Below, piece after piece: positions 17,056-27,338 of a stretch of DNA of 44,902 nt. The notes under the pieces were generated by a model that did no database searches, was not told the DNA's origin, and worked only from the letters and a program-made list of their open reading frames with translations. Within the stretch, counting starts at the first letter, position 1, and each line of letters starts with the position of its first letter. Source of the stretch: Rhizobium metallidurans (GTDB taxonomy: Bacteria; Pseudomonadota; Alphaproteobacteria; Rhizobiales; Rhizobiaceae); the NCBI RefSeq assembly GCF_014196505.1, contig NZ_JACIDW010000024.1, positions 1 to 44,902 on the forward strand. The letters are read 5' to 3'. Position numbers and translations under genes: made by a program.

Positions 17056-18462
17056 TCACATATGGATCGGCTTGAAGAACGCCGCCAGCGCCGCTTCCTT
17101 CACGCCTTCCGACATGGTCGGGTGCGCGTGGCAGGTGCGGCCGAGGTCTTCGGCCGAGCCGCCGAATTCCATCAGCACGGCGATCTCGTGGATCATTTCG
17201 CCGGCGCCGAAGCCGACGATATGCCCGCCGAGAACCCGATCGGTGGTCTTGTCAGACAGGATCTTCACGAAACCGTCCGTCGTCAGCATCGCGCGCGCGC
17301 GGCCGTTGGCCGTGAACGGGAACTTGCCGACCTTGTAGGCGACGCCAGCCGCCTTCAGCTCTTCCTCGGTCTTGCCGACGGAGGCGACTTCGGGCTGCGT
17401 GTAGACGACGCTCGGAATGACGTCGTAGTTCACATGGCCATGCTGGCCGGCGAGGATTTCGGCAAGCGCCACGCCCTCGTCCTCGGCCTTGTGCGCCAGC
17501 ATCGGGCCCTTCACCACGTCGCCGATCGCGTAGATGCCGGCAACATTGGTGCGGAAGTGACCGTCGATCTCGACGCGGCCGCGATTGTCGAGCGCAACAC
17601 CCGCTTCCTCGAGACCGAGGCCGGCCGTGTAGGGAATGCGGCCGGTGGAGATCAGCACGACATCGGCTTCGACCGTCTGCGCGGCGCCGCCCGCGACCGG
17701 CTCGAAGGTCACCTTCGCGCCCTTGCCGCCCTTTTCGACGCCCGTCACCTTGGAGCTGAGATTGATCTCCATGCCCTGCTTGGCGAGCATCCGCTGGAAC
17801 TGCTTGGAGACGTCGCCGTCCATCGCGCCGAGGATCTTGTCGAGATATTCGATGACTGTGACCTTGGCGCCGAGGCGCGACCAGACCGAGCCGAGCTCGA
17901 GGCCGATGACGCCACCGCCGACGACGATCATCGTCTCGGGCACCTTGTCGAGCGCGATCGCGCCGGTCGAGGAAACGATCACCTTCTCGTCGATATCGAC
18001 CTTGACGCCGGGGATGCCGGCGACGTCGGAGCCGGTGGCGATGACGATGTTCTTGCCTTCGATCTCCTGGACCTTGCCGTCCTCGGCCGTAACCGAGACC
18101 TTACCTGCGGAGACGATCTTGCCGGTGCCGATGAAGCTGTCGATCTTGTTCTTCTTGAACAGGAAGGCGACGCCTTCAACGTTCGACTTCACCGTGAGGT
18201 CCTTGTGCGCCATCATCTTGTCGAGGTTCAGCTTCGGCGCCGCGACCTCGATGCCGAGCGCGTCCATGCCGTGGCCGGCCTGATGGAACATTTCAGACGC
18301 GTGCAGCAGCGCCTTGGAGGGAATGCAGCCGACATTGAGGCAGGTGCCGCCGAAGCTCGCGCGCTTTTCGACGACGGCGACCTTGAGGCCGAGCTGGGCC
18401 GCCTTGATGGCGCCGACATAGCCGCCAGGGCCGGTTCCGATAACGATCACATCATAGGACAT
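17056..18462 (-). CDS. lpdA: Dihydrolipoamide dehydrogenase (E3)
   Basis: The flavoenzyme of 468 residues re-oxidises dihydrolipoyl groups with NAD+. Visible are the FAD motif VIGTGPGGYVGA, the redox disulfide GGTCLNVGCIPSK (C41/C46), the NAD motif VGGGVIGLELGSVW and the C-terminal catalytic His447/Glu452 in HAHPTMSE. It is transcribed in the direction of mdh-sucCDAB and lies after sucB, with an SDR and a small gene between. It therefore most likely serves the 2-oxoglutarate dehydrogenase complex, although E3 is often shared with pyruvate dehydrogenase. Confidence 0.97.
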   Translation of the reverse strand: MSYDVIVIGTGPGGYVGAIKAAQLGLKVAVVEKRASFGGTCLNVGCIPSKALLHASEMFHQAGHGMDALGIEVAAPKLNLDKMMAHKDLTVKSNVEGVAFLFKKNKIDSFIGTGKIVSAGKVSVTAEDGKVQEIEGKNIVIATGSDVAGIPGVKVDIDEKVIVSSTGAIALDKVPETMIVVGGGVIGLELGSVWSRLGAKVTVIEYLDKILGAMDGDVSKQFQRMLAKQGMEINLSSKVTGVEKGGKGAKVTFEPVAGGAAQTVEADVVLISTGRIPYTAGLGLEEAGVALDNRGRVEIDGHFRTNVAGIYAIGDVVKGPMLAHKAEDEGVALAEILAGQHGHVNYDVIPSVVYTQPEVASVGKTEEELKAAGVAYKVGKFPFTANGRARAMLTTDGFVKILSDKTTDRVLGGHIVGFGAGEMIHEIAVLMEFGGSAEDLGRTCHAHPTMSEGVKEAALAAFFKPIHM

Positions 18463-18572
18463 TGTTGTTTTTCCCTTTCGTTATTTGTTTCGTCCGCCGC
18501 GCCGAGGAGCGCGAGACGGAAGCCGAGGCCGACCACGCGGCACCGGGAATGCGGTTGAACTCGTGGACCCGA

Positions 18573-19325
18573 TCATCGGCCGCCACTCACGTTGAGGATC
18601 GCGCCGGTCACATAGGATGCGTCCTTGGACAAGAGGTAGAGCACCGCGTCGGCGATCTCGTCGGCCGTGCCGGCGCGCTGCATCGGAATGCTCGGCGCCA
18701 TCTGGCGCGCCCGGTCGGGCAGGCCGCCGGAGGCGTGGATCTCGGTGTCGATGACGCCTGGCCGCACGGCGTTGACGCGCACGCCCTCGGTCGCCACTTC
18801 GCGGGCAAGGCCGATGGTGAAGGTGTCGATCGCGGCCTTGGAGGCGGCGTAGTCGACATATTGCGAGGGCGAGCCGAGGATCGCCGCCATCGACGAGATA
18901 TTGACGATCGCCCCGCCCTTGCCGCCATGCCTGGTCGACATGCGACGCACGGCCTCGGCCGCGCAGAGAATCGAGCCGGTGATGTTGATGCGCATCATCC
19001 GCTCGATGCGCGCGACCGACATCTCGTCGACGCGCGCGGGCGCATCGACGATGCCGGCATTGTTGGCGAGCCCGTCCAGCCGGCCGAAATGCCGGTCGAC
19101 GGCTTCGAACATCGCGGTGACGTCGCCGGCCTCGCCGACATCGCCCTTGATCGCGACGGCGTCACCGCCGCCGGCCTTGATCCTGGCCACGATATCGTCG
19201 ACCGCCTCATTGTTGGCGGCATAGTTCACGGCGACGCGCCAGCCGCGCGCGGCCGCAAGCAGGCTGATCGCGGCGCCGATGCCGCGGCTGCCGCCGGTCA
19301 CGAGAAGCACGGGTTGGTCGCTCAT
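18573..19325 (-). CDS. Short-chain dehydrogenase/reductase in the TCA cluster
   Basis: A 250-residue classical SDR with TGGSRGIG near the N-terminus, NNAG, Ser in NISSMAA, the catalytic YAASK and a C-terminal YVTGAILNVSGGR. Its ATG (19325) overlaps the stop of a 56-codon small gene by ATGA, with AAGGA about 10 nt upstream, so translation is probably coupled. A Met three codons earlier lies directly on the AAGGA and is less likely. It lies between sucB and lpdA. No TCA step needs an SDR, so the substrate is unknown; a glucose/3-oxoacyl reductase-like activity is a guess. Confidence 0.9.
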   Translation of the reverse strand: MSDQPVLLVTGGSRGIGAAISLLAAARGWRVAVNYAANNEAVDDIVARIKAGGGDAVAIKGDVGEAGDVTAMFEAVDRHFGRLDGLANNAGIVDAPARVDEMSVARIERMMRINITGSILCAAEAVRRMSTRHGGKGGAIVNISSMAAILGSPSQYVDYAASKAAIDTFTIGLAREVATEGVRVNAVRPGVIDTEIHASGGLPDRARQMAPSIPMQRAGTADEIADAVLYLLSKDASYVTGAILNVSGGR

Positions 19326-19492
19326 GACGCACATTCCTTGAAATCGAGAACGGCGGAGGGCGCATCCGACGCCTTACCCTTGCCCCGGACCGACACGGCG
19401 CGGAAGGCCGCTCCGAACGCATCCGCCCGCGCTGCCGGATGGCCGGGAGCGGGCGCGATATTCGACGGACGGAAGGCGGGATTCAGCGACAT
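19322..19492 (-). CDS. Small hypothetical protein (56 aa), translationally coupled to the SDR
   Basis: The minus-strand frame starts with ATG at 19492 and ends with TGA overlapping the SDR start codon (ATGA). It encodes MSLNPAFRPSNIAPAPGHPA and continues with an Ala/Arg-rich middle to a tail ending DFKECAS, with a single Cys near the end. It has no hydrophobic segment and no recognised domain. A GGAA lies about 7 nt before the start. The 4-base overlap with the next gene is the best reason to consider it real; codon-level conservation was not tested. It lies just beyond a stem-loop that may end the sucB transcript. Confidence 0.55.
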   Translation of the reverse strand: MSLNPAFRPSNIAPAPGHPAARADAFGAAFRAVSVRGKGKASDAPSAVLDFKECAS

Positions 19493-19514
19493 CAGGTGTT
19501 CCGGTGCTGAGGCG

Positions 19515-19537
19515 AAAAGGGCCGCTCGCGCGGCCCT
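19515..19537 (-). terminator. Stem-loop after sucB, possible terminator or attenuator
   Basis: On the minus strand AGGGCCGC-GCGA-GCGGCCCT is an 8-bp stem followed by TTTC (the first T shared with the stem), 10 nt after the sucB stop. The T run is short, so partial readthrough into the small gene, SDR and lpdA is plausible. Confidence 0.6.
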
Positions 19538-19546
19538 GTCGGTCTC

Positions 19547-20782
19547 TTAGAGATCGAGAACGAGGCGCTCCGGATCTTCCAGGCTTTCCTTGACGCGCAC
19601 GAGGAAGGTAACCGCTTCCTTGCCGTCGACGATACGGTGATCGTAGGAGAGCGCGAGATACATCATCGGGCGGATGACGATCTGGCCGCCGACGACGACG
19701 GGACGATCCTGGATCTTGTGCATGCCGAGAATGCCCGACTGCGGCGCGTTCAGGATCGGCGAGGACATCAGCGAACCGTAGACGCCGCCATTGGTGATGG
19801 TGAAGGTGCCACCCTGCATGTCCGCCATCGACAGCGAACCGTCGCGAGCCGACTTGGCGAGACGGCCGAGGTCCTTCTCGATCTCGGCGATCGACATCTG
19901 GTCGGCATCGCGGATGATCGGAACGACCAGGCCCTTGTCGGTGCCGACGGCCATGCCGACGTGGCAGTAGTTCTTGTAGATGATGTCGGTGCCGTCGATC
20001 TCGGCGTTGACGGCGGGCAGTTCCTTAAGCGCGTGGGTGACGGCCTTGGTGAAGAAGCCCATGAAGCCGAGCTTCACGCCGTGCTTCTTTTCGAACACGT
20101 CCTTGTACTTGGCGCGCAGCGCCATCACGGCGCTCATGTCCACCTCGTTGTAGGTGGTGAGCATGGCGGCGGTGTTCTGCGCGTCCTTCAGGCGCTTGGC
20201 GATCGTCTGGCGCAGGCGCGTCATCTTCACGCGCTCTTCGCGGCCGGCATCCTCGACCGTCGACGGGCCGCGCGCGGCGGCGGGGGCCGCAGGAGCAGCA
20301 GCGGCGGGAGCCGCGATGCCCTTGGCGACGGCGGCGATGACGTCGCCCTTCAGAACCTGGCCACGCTTGCCGGAACCATCGACCTGATCGGCCGAAAGGT
20401 TGTTTTCAGCGAGCATCTTCGACGCGGCCGGTGCCGGCGGCATCGAGGAAGCGGCAGCGGCAACCGGTGCGGCAGCAGCAGGAGCCGGCTCGGCGGCCTT
20501 GGCGGGGGCGGCAGCGGCAGCCGGAGCGGCGGCAGCGGCACCAGCGCCGGCGGAGATCTGGCCGAGCAGCGCGTCGAGACCGACGGTTTCGCCGGCCTGC
20601 GCGACGATTTCGGAGAGTACGCCGGCAGCCGGTGCCGGAACTTCGATGGTCACCTTGTCGGTTTCAAGCTCCACCAGCGGCTCGTCGGCCTTGACGACAT
20701 CGCCGACCTTCTTGAACCAGGTACCGACGGTTGCCTCGCTGACGGATTCACCGAGAGTTGGAACGCGGATTTCTGTGGCCAT
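19547..20782 (-). CDS. sucB: 2-Oxoglutarate dehydrogenase E2, dihydrolipoyl succinyltransferase
   Basis: The 411-residue E2 core has one lipoyl domain (lipoyl-Lys43 in ETDKVTIEVP), then a long Ala/Pro-rich linker, the E3-binding domain (SKMLAENNLSADQVDGSGKRG), a second flexible linker and the catalytic domain ending with SYDHRIVDGKE, where His382 and Asp386 form the acyltransferase site. It transfers the succinyl group from lipoate to CoA. It lies 115 bp downstream of sucA at the end of the mdh-sucCDAB order. Confidence 0.97.
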   Translation of the reverse strand: MATEIRVPTLGESVSEATVGTWFKKVGDVVKADEPLVELETDKVTIEVPAPAAGVLSEIVAQAGETVGLDALLGQISAGAGAAAAAPAAAAAPAKAAEPAPAAAAPVAAAASSMPPAPAASKMLAENNLSADQVDGSGKRGQVLKGDVIAAVAKGIAAPAAAAPAAPAAARGPSTVEDAGREERVKMTRLRQTIAKRLKDAQNTAAMLTTYNEVDMSAVMALRAKYKDVFEKKHGVKLGFMGFFTKAVTHALKELPAVNAEIDGTDIIYKNYCHVGMAVGTDKGLVVPIIRDADQMSIAEIEKDLGRLAKSARDGSLSMADMQGGTFTITNGGVYGSLMSSPILNAPQSGILGMHKIQDRPVVVGGQIVIRPMMYLALSYDHRIVDGKEAVTFLVRVKESLEDPERLVLDL

Positions 20783-20897
20783 TGTTCAAATCCTGAATTT
20801 TGATCTTTGTGATATGGGACGGCGTCGCGGCGCAGACGGCCGATATGAATTAATGCGGAGAGGAAGCGCTGGCGCTCCCTCCCCGATCTCATTCTCG

Positions 20898-23882
20898 TCA
20901 GCCGCCGAGCGCGTCCTCGAGGAACGCGGCGAGCTGTGCCAGATGCTTGGACATCAGGCCGGTTGCGGGCGATGCCGCGGCCGGACGTCCGGTGTAGCGA
21001 ACGCGCTGGTACTTCGCATCGATATGGGCAAGCACCCATTCCAGATACGGGTCGATGAACGACCATGCGCCCATGTTCTTCGGCTCTTCCTGGCACCAGA
21101 CCATTTCCGCGTTGCGGAAGCGGGAGAGCTCGTTGATGAGCGCCTTGGCCGGGAACGGATAGAGCTGTTCGACGCGCAGCAGGTAGACATCGTCGATCCC
21201 GCGCTTCTCGCGCTCTTCCAGCAGGTCGTAGTAGACCTTGCCGGTGCAGAGCACGACGCGGCGGATCTTGGCGTCCTTCTGCAGCTTGATCGGGCCGTCC
21301 TTGATGACCTCGGCATCGTCCCAGAGCAGACGGTGGAACGAGGTCTCGCCGGCCATTTCGGCCAGGCCCGATACGGCGCGCTTGTGGCGCAGCAGCGACT
21401 TCGGCGTCATCAGGATCAGCGGCTTGCGGAAGTCGCGCTTCACCTGGCGGCGCAGGATGTGGAAGTAGTTCGCCGGCGTCGTGACGTTGGCGACCTGCAT
21501 GTTGTCTTCCGCGCAAAGCTGCAGGAAGCGCTCGAGGCGGGCCGACGAGTGTTCCGGACCCTGGCCTTCATAACCGTGCGGCAGCAGGCAGACGAGGCCG
21601 GACATGCGCAGCCACTTGCGTTCGCCCGACGAGATGAACTGGTCGAACACGACCTGCGCACCGTTGGCGAAGTCGCCGAACTGGGCTTCCCAGAGCGTCA
21701 GCGCGTTCGGGCGGGCCAGCGAGTAGCCGTATTCGAAGCCGAGAACGGCTTCTTCCGACAGCATCGAGTTGATCACTTCGTAGCGTGCCTGGGTCGCCGA
21801 CAGGTTGGCGAGCGGGATATAGCGCTCTTCCGTTTCCTGATCGTAGAGAACCGAGTGACGCTGCGAGAAGGTGCCGCGTTCGCAATCCTGGCCGGAGAGA
21901 CGGATCTTGTGACCTTCGGTGACGAGACCGCCGAACGCCAGCGCTTCCGCCGTCGCCCAGTCGATGCCCTCGCCGGTCGTGATCATGTTCGAACGGTTTT
22001 CCATGAAGCGCTGGATCGTGCGGTGCGCATGGAAGCCTTCCGGGATCTCGGACAGCTTGCGGCCGATTTCCTTCAGCTGCTTCATCGGCACGGCGGTCTT
22101 GCCGCGACGCTGCTCGTCGGCATTGTCTGCCGTGCGCAAGCCCGACCACTCGCCGTCAAGCCAGTCGGCCTTGTTCGGCTTGTAGCTCTGGCCGGCCTCG
22201 AACTCCTGCTCGAGATGGGCGCGCCAGTCGGCCTTCATCTTCTCGACTTCGCCCTCGCTCAGCACGCCCTCGGAAACGAGACGCTCGCTGTAGAGCTGCA
22301 GAACGCTCTTGTGGGCACGGATGACCTTGTACATCTTCGGCTGCGTGAAGGACGGCTCGTCGCCTTCGTTGTGGCCGTAGCGGCGGTAGCAGAACATGTC
22401 GAGGACGACAGGCTTGTGGAACTTCATGCGAAATTCCATGGCAACCTTGGCGCCGTAGACGACGGCTTCCGGATCGTCGCCGTTGACGTGCAGGATCGGC
22501 GCCTCGATCATCTTGGCGACGTCGGACGGATAGGGCGACGAACGCGAGAAGGCCGGGTTCGTGGTGAAGCCGATCTGGTTGTTGATGATGACGTGCATCG
22601 TGCCGGCGACGCGGTGACCGCGCAGACCGGAAAGGCCGAGGATTTCGGCAATCACGCCCTGGCCGGCGAAAGCGGCGTCGCCGTGGATGAGCAGTGGCAG
22701 AACCTTGGCGCGTTCCGACAAGGGAATGATGTCGCCGTCCCAGACCGTGGCGCTCATGTCCTGCTTGGCGCGGGCCTTGCCCATGACGACGGGGTCGACG
22801 ATTTCAAGGTGCGACGGGTTGGCCGTCAGCGACACGTGAACCTTGTTGCCGTCGAACTCGCGGTCCGAGGAGGCGCCGAGGTGGTACTTCACGTCGCCGG
22901 AACCTTCGACTTCGTCAGGCGCGTAGGAGCCGCCCTTGAACTCGTGGAAGATGGCGCGGTGCGGCTTGCCCATGACCTGGGAGAGCACGTTCAGGCGGCC
23001 GCGATGGGCCATGCCGAACACGGCTTCCTTGAGGCCGAGATGGCCGCCGCGCTTCAGGATCTGCTCGAGCGCCGGGATCAGCGATTCACCGCCGTCGAGG
23101 CCGAAACGCTTGGTGCCCTTGAACTTGACGTCGAGGAACTGCTCGTAGCCTTCGGCTTCGATGATCTTCGACAGGATTGCCTTCTTGCCTTCGGCGGTGA
23201 AGGCGACGCCCTTGTCCGGACCTTCGATCCGTTCCTGGATCCAGGCCTTTTCCTCAGGGTTCGAAATGTGCATGAACTCGACGCCGATCGTCGAGCAGTA
23301 GGTGCGCTCGAGGATCTCGATCATCTCGCGAACGGTGGCGTATTCCAGGCCGAGCACGTTGTCGATGAAGATCTTGCGGTCGTAGTCGGCTTCGGAGAAA
23401 CCGTAGTTTTCCGGCGACAGCTCCTTGTAGTCTTCAACAGGTGCAGCGATGCCGAGCGGGTCGAGCTTGGCGTGCAGGTGGCCGCGCATCCGGTAGGCGC
23501 GGATCATCATGATGGCGCGCACGCTGTCGCGCGTCGCCTGCAGGATGTCGGCGCCTTCGGTCGGCTTGCCGGCTGCTTCGGCCTTGGCCTTGACCTTGGT
23601 CTCGACGACCTTCTCGATCACGCCCCAGTCGCCGTCGAGCGCCGAGACGAGGTCTCCGCTCGCCTGCAGCGGCCAGTTCTTCTTGCGCCAGGATGCGCCC
23701 TTGGCGGCCCGCTTCACATCATCGGGATTGTCTTCCAGCGCCTTGAAGAAGGCGCGCCATTCCTCGTTGACCGATGCCGGATCGTCTTCGTAGCGCGCAT
23801 AGAGCTGCTCGATGTAAGCAGCGTTGGCGCCATCCAGGAACGAGGTGATCTGAAACTGCTCGTTGGCTTCTTGCCGTGCCAT
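20898..23882 (-). CDS. sucA: 2-Oxoglutarate dehydrogenase E1
   Basis: The 994-residue thiamine-diphosphate enzyme decarboxylates 2-oxoglutarate and passes the succinyl group to E2. The N-terminal E2-binding segment (FLDGANAAYIEQLYARYEDD) is followed by the ThDP domain with GMAHRGRLNVLSQV, HGDAAFAGQG and INNQIGFTT, and by the transketolase-like C-terminal domain. The frame is open to 23939, but the ATG at 23882 (MARQEANEQF) gives the length known for rhizobial SucA. It lies 156 bp from sucD. Confidence 0.98.
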   Translation of the reverse strand: MARQEANEQFQITSFLDGANAAYIEQLYARYEDDPASVNEEWRAFFKALEDNPDDVKRAAKGASWRKKNWPLQASGDLVSALDGDWGVIEKVVETKVKAKAEAAGKPTEGADILQATRDSVRAIMMIRAYRMRGHLHAKLDPLGIAAPVEDYKELSPENYGFSEADYDRKIFIDNVLGLEYATVREMIEILERTYCSTIGVEFMHISNPEEKAWIQERIEGPDKGVAFTAEGKKAILSKIIEAEGYEQFLDVKFKGTKRFGLDGGESLIPALEQILKRGGHLGLKEAVFGMAHRGRLNVLSQVMGKPHRAIFHEFKGGSYAPDEVEGSGDVKYHLGASSDREFDGNKVHVSLTANPSHLEIVDPVVMGKARAKQDMSATVWDGDIIPLSERAKVLPLLIHGDAAFAGQGVIAEILGLSGLRGHRVAGTMHVIINNQIGFTTNPAFSRSSPYPSDVAKMIEAPILHVNGDDPEAVVYGAKVAMEFRMKFHKPVVLDMFCYRRYGHNEGDEPSFTQPKMYKVIRAHKSVLQLYSERLVSEGVLSEGEVEKMKADWRAHLEQEFEAGQSYKPNKADWLDGEWSGLRTADNADEQRRGKTAVPMKQLKEIGRKLSEIPEGFHAHRTIQRFMENRSNMITTGEGIDWATAEALAFGGLVTEGHKIRLSGQDCERGTFSQRHSVLYDQETEERYIPLANLSATQARYEVINSMLSEEAVLGFEYGYSLARPNALTLWEAQFGDFANGAQVVFDQFISSGERKWLRMSGLVCLLPHGYEGQGPEHSSARLERFLQLCAEDNMQVANVTTPANYFHILRRQVKRDFRKPLILMTPKSLLRHKRAVSGLAEMAGETSFHRLLWDDAEVIKDGPIKLQKDAKIRRVVLCTGKVYYDLLEEREKRGIDDVYLLRVEQLYPFPAKALINELSRFRNAEMVWCQEEPKNMGAWSFIDPYLEWVLAHIDAKYQRVRYTGRPAAASPATGLMSKHLAQLAAFLEDALGG

Positions 23883-24038
23883 GGTGTTACGCGGACGCTT
23901 CCGCCCGCCTCCCGACTCTTGTGATTTTGCCGGTCCCATCGACCGGCTGCCGCATCTTGTGTCCAGCCGCCTGTCCGCGGCTCGTCTCGTGGTCGAAACC
24001 GGGCAGGAGTTTCCCCCTGCCCGGGCATATATGTCGGA

Positions 24039-24944
24039 TCAGCCCTTGAGGACTTCAACCAGCGTCTTGCCGAGGCGTGCCGGCGAAGGCGAAACCTTGA
24101 TGCCGGCTGCTTCCATGGCGGCGATCTTGGATTCCGCATCGCCCTTGCCGCCGGAAACGACAGCGCCGGCGTGGCCCATGGTGCGGCCCTTCGGCGCAGT
24201 ACGGCCCGCGATGAAGCCGGCCATCGGCTTCTTGCGGCCCTTCTTGGCTTCGTCGATCAGGAACTGCGCCGCGTCTTCTTCAGCCGAGCCGCCGATTTCG
24301 CCGATCATGATGATCGAGGTCGTGGCTTCGTCGGCCAGGAACATCTCGAGCACGTCGATGAACTCGGTGCCCTTGACCGGGTCGCCGCCGATGCCGACAG
24401 CCGTCGTCTGGCCGAGGCCTTCGTTGGATGTCTGGAACACGGCTTCGTAGGTCAGCGTGCCGGAGCGCGAAACGATACCGACCGAACCCTTGCGGAAGAT
24501 CGAGCCCGGCATGATGCCGATCTTGCATTCTTCCGGCGTCAGGACGCCCGGGCAGTTCGGGCCGAGCAGGCGCGACTTCGACTTGTCGAGCTTGGCCTTG
24601 ACGCGCACCATGTCCATGACCGGGATACCCTCGGTGATGCAGGTGATGAACGGGACTTCGGCTTCGATCGCTTCGATGATCGCATCCGCGGCGCCTGCCG
24701 GCGGAACGTAGATCACGGTCGCATCGGCGCCGGTGCGCTCCTTGGCTTCGGCAACCGAAGCGAAGATCGGCAGTGCCGTGCCATCGACGCCCGACGACCA
24801 GGTTTCGCCACCCTTCTTCGGGTGGATACCGCCGACCATCTTGGTGCCGTAATAGGCGAGCGCCTGTTCGGTGTGGAACGTGCCGGTCTTGCCGGTCAGG
24901 CCCTGAACGAGGATCTTGGTGTCTTTATTGACGAGAATAGACAT
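24039..24944 (-). CDS. sucD: Succinyl-CoA synthetase subunit alpha
   Basis: The 301-residue subunit binds CoA through the N-terminal Rossmann domain (ILVQGLTGKTGTFHTEQAL) and is phosphorylated on the active-site His258 in MGHAGAVVSG. It makes ATP or GTP from succinyl-CoA with SucC. It lies 17 bp after sucC, and length and motifs are normal. Confidence 0.98.
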   Translation of the reverse strand: MSILVNKDTKILVQGLTGKTGTFHTEQALAYYGTKMVGGIHPKKGGETWSSGVDGTALPIFASVAEAKERTGADATVIYVPPAGAADAIIEAIEAEVPFITCITEGIPVMDMVRVKAKLDKSKSRLLGPNCPGVLTPEECKIGIMPGSIFRKGSVGIVSRSGTLTYEAVFQTSNEGLGQTTAVGIGGDPVKGTEFIDVLEMFLADEATTSIIMIGEIGGSAEEDAAQFLIDEAKKGRKKPMAGFIAGRTAPKGRTMGHAGAVVSGGKGDAESKIAAMEAAGIKVSPSPARLGKTLVEVLKG

Positions 24945-24961
24945 GTATCAGGTTCCTCAGA

Positions 24962-26155
<1,194 letters not shown>

Positions 26156-26195
26156 GGGTGTATTCCTGTCTGGATTGCGTCAGCGGCCGGTCGGC

Positions 26196-27158
26196 TTACT
26201 TCAGCGACGGCGCGATGTTGATGCAGGCTTCGCACAGGCCGGCGACAGCGCCGACGGACTTGTCGAAGGCTTCCTTTTCGGCCTTGTTCAGGTCGATCTC
26301 GATGATGCGCTCGACGCCGCCTGCACCGATGACGGTGGGAACGCCGACATACATGTCCTTGACGCCGTACTGACCGGAGAGCTGCGCCGCGCAAGGCAGG
26401 ACGCGCTTCTTGTCCTTGAGGTAGGATTCGGCCATTTCGATCGCCGAGGCGGCCGGTGCGTAGTAGGCCGAGCCGGTCTTCAGGAGACCGACGATTTCGG
26501 CGCCGCCGTCACGGGTGCGCTGGATGATTTCCTCGAGGCGCTCCTTGGTGACCCAGCCCATGGTGACGAGGTCGGTGAGCGGGATGCCGGCAACGGTGGA
26601 GTAACGCGCGAGCGGCACCATCGTGTCGCCGTGGCCGCCCAGAACGAACGCGGTGACGTCCTGTACGGAAACGTTGAATTCCTTGGAGAGGAACAGGCGG
26701 AAGCGCGAGCTGTCCAGAACGCCGGCCATGCCGACGACCTTGTTGGCCGGAAGGCCGGAGAACTTCTGCAGCGCCCAGACCATGGCGTCGAGCGGGTTGG
26801 TGATGCAGATCACGAAGGCGTTCGGGGCATACTTCTTGATGCCGGCGCCGACCTGTTCCATGACCTTGAGGTTGATGCCGAGCAGGTCGTCGCGGCTCAT
26901 GCCCGGCTTGCGGGCGACGCCGGCGGTAACGATGCAGACATCGGCGCCTTCGATCGCGGAATAGTCGCTGGCACCGGTCATGTTGGCGTCGAAGCCTTCG
27001 ACCGGCGAGGACTGCGCGATGTCGAGGCCCTTACCCTGCGGGATGCCGTCGGCGATATCGAAGAGAACGATGTCACCCAGCTCCTTGAGCCCGGCGAGAT
27101 GCGCCAGCGTGCCACCAATCATGCCAGAACCAATGAGAGCGATTTTGTTACGCGCCAT
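26196..27158 (-). CDS. mdh: Malate dehydrogenase (NAD-dependent)
   Basis: The 320-residue LDH-like MDH oxidises malate to oxaloacetate. It has the NAD motif GSGMIG (10-15), the substrate-binding VARKPGMSR loop (the Arg triad) and the catalytic His176 in GGHGDTMVP. The frame extends to 27200, but the ATG at 27158 (MARNKIALIG) gives the family length. It is the first gene of mdh-sucCDAB, an operon order documented in Rhizobium leguminosarum. A candidate promoter with an inverted repeat lies 70-113 bp upstream. Confidence 0.97.
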   Translation of the reverse strand: MARNKIALIGSGMIGGTLAHLAGLKELGDIVLFDIADGIPQGKGLDIAQSSPVEGFDANMTGASDYSAIEGADVCIVTAGVARKPGMSRDDLLGINLKVMEQVGAGIKKYAPNAFVICITNPLDAMVWALQKFSGLPANKVVGMAGVLDSSRFRLFLSKEFNVSVQDVTAFVLGGHGDTMVPLARYSTVAGIPLTDLVTMGWVTKERLEEIIQRTRDGGAEIVGLLKTGSAYYAPAASAIEMAESYLKDKKRVLPCAAQLSGQYGVKDMYVGVPTVIGAGGVERIIEIDLNKAEKEAFDKSVGAVAGLCEACINIAPSLK

Positions 27159-27227
27159 TTCGGTGTTTCCTTTGCGACCAAAATTCGTCGGGCGACGCAC
27201 TAAGGGGCAGCGCCCAATTGCCGCAAT

Positions 27228-27256
27228 CGCATAGACCCTGAGACCAAAAATGGCAA
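27228..27256 (-). promoter_or_regulatory. Candidate sigma-70 promoter of mdh-sucCDAB
   Basis: On the minus strand TTGCCA (27251-27256) and TATGCG (27228-27233), the latter within CTATGCG, are separated by exactly 17 nt, fitting the rhizobial CTTGAC-N17-CTATAT pattern moderately. It lies about 70 bp upstream of the mdh ATG. Confidence 0.45.
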
Positions 27257-27271
27257 CCTATTATTTTTGGT
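27243..27271. promoter_or_regulatory. 9-bp perfect inverted repeat overlapping the mdh promoter
   Basis: ACCAAAAAT (27243-27251) and ATTTTTGGT (27263-27271) are separated by 11 nt, and the candidate -35 hexamer falls mainly in the loop. The geometry fits a dimeric regulator site acting at the mdh-suc promoter, but no regulator is identified. Confidence 0.5.
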
Positions 27272-27297
27272 GAAGGAATTTCAATCGTTTAGAAGGC

Positions 27298-27326
27298 AAA
27301 AAGCTTACGTAAACGTAAGATTTTTT
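27298..27326 (-). terminator. Intrinsic terminator of zapE, symmetric
   Basis: CTTACG-TAAA-CGTAAG is flanked by A5 on the left and T6 on the right, so on the minus strand the stem is followed by a T run 13 bp or more after the zapE stop. The symmetry makes it potentially bidirectional. Confidence 0.75.
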
Positions 27327-27338
27327 GTCATCAAACTG

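Noticed and set aside
20400..23924. A 1174-codon plus-strand open frame opposite sucA/sucB
   Set aside because: Same shadow effect; sucA and sucB are complete on the other strand and the antisense translation has no family features.
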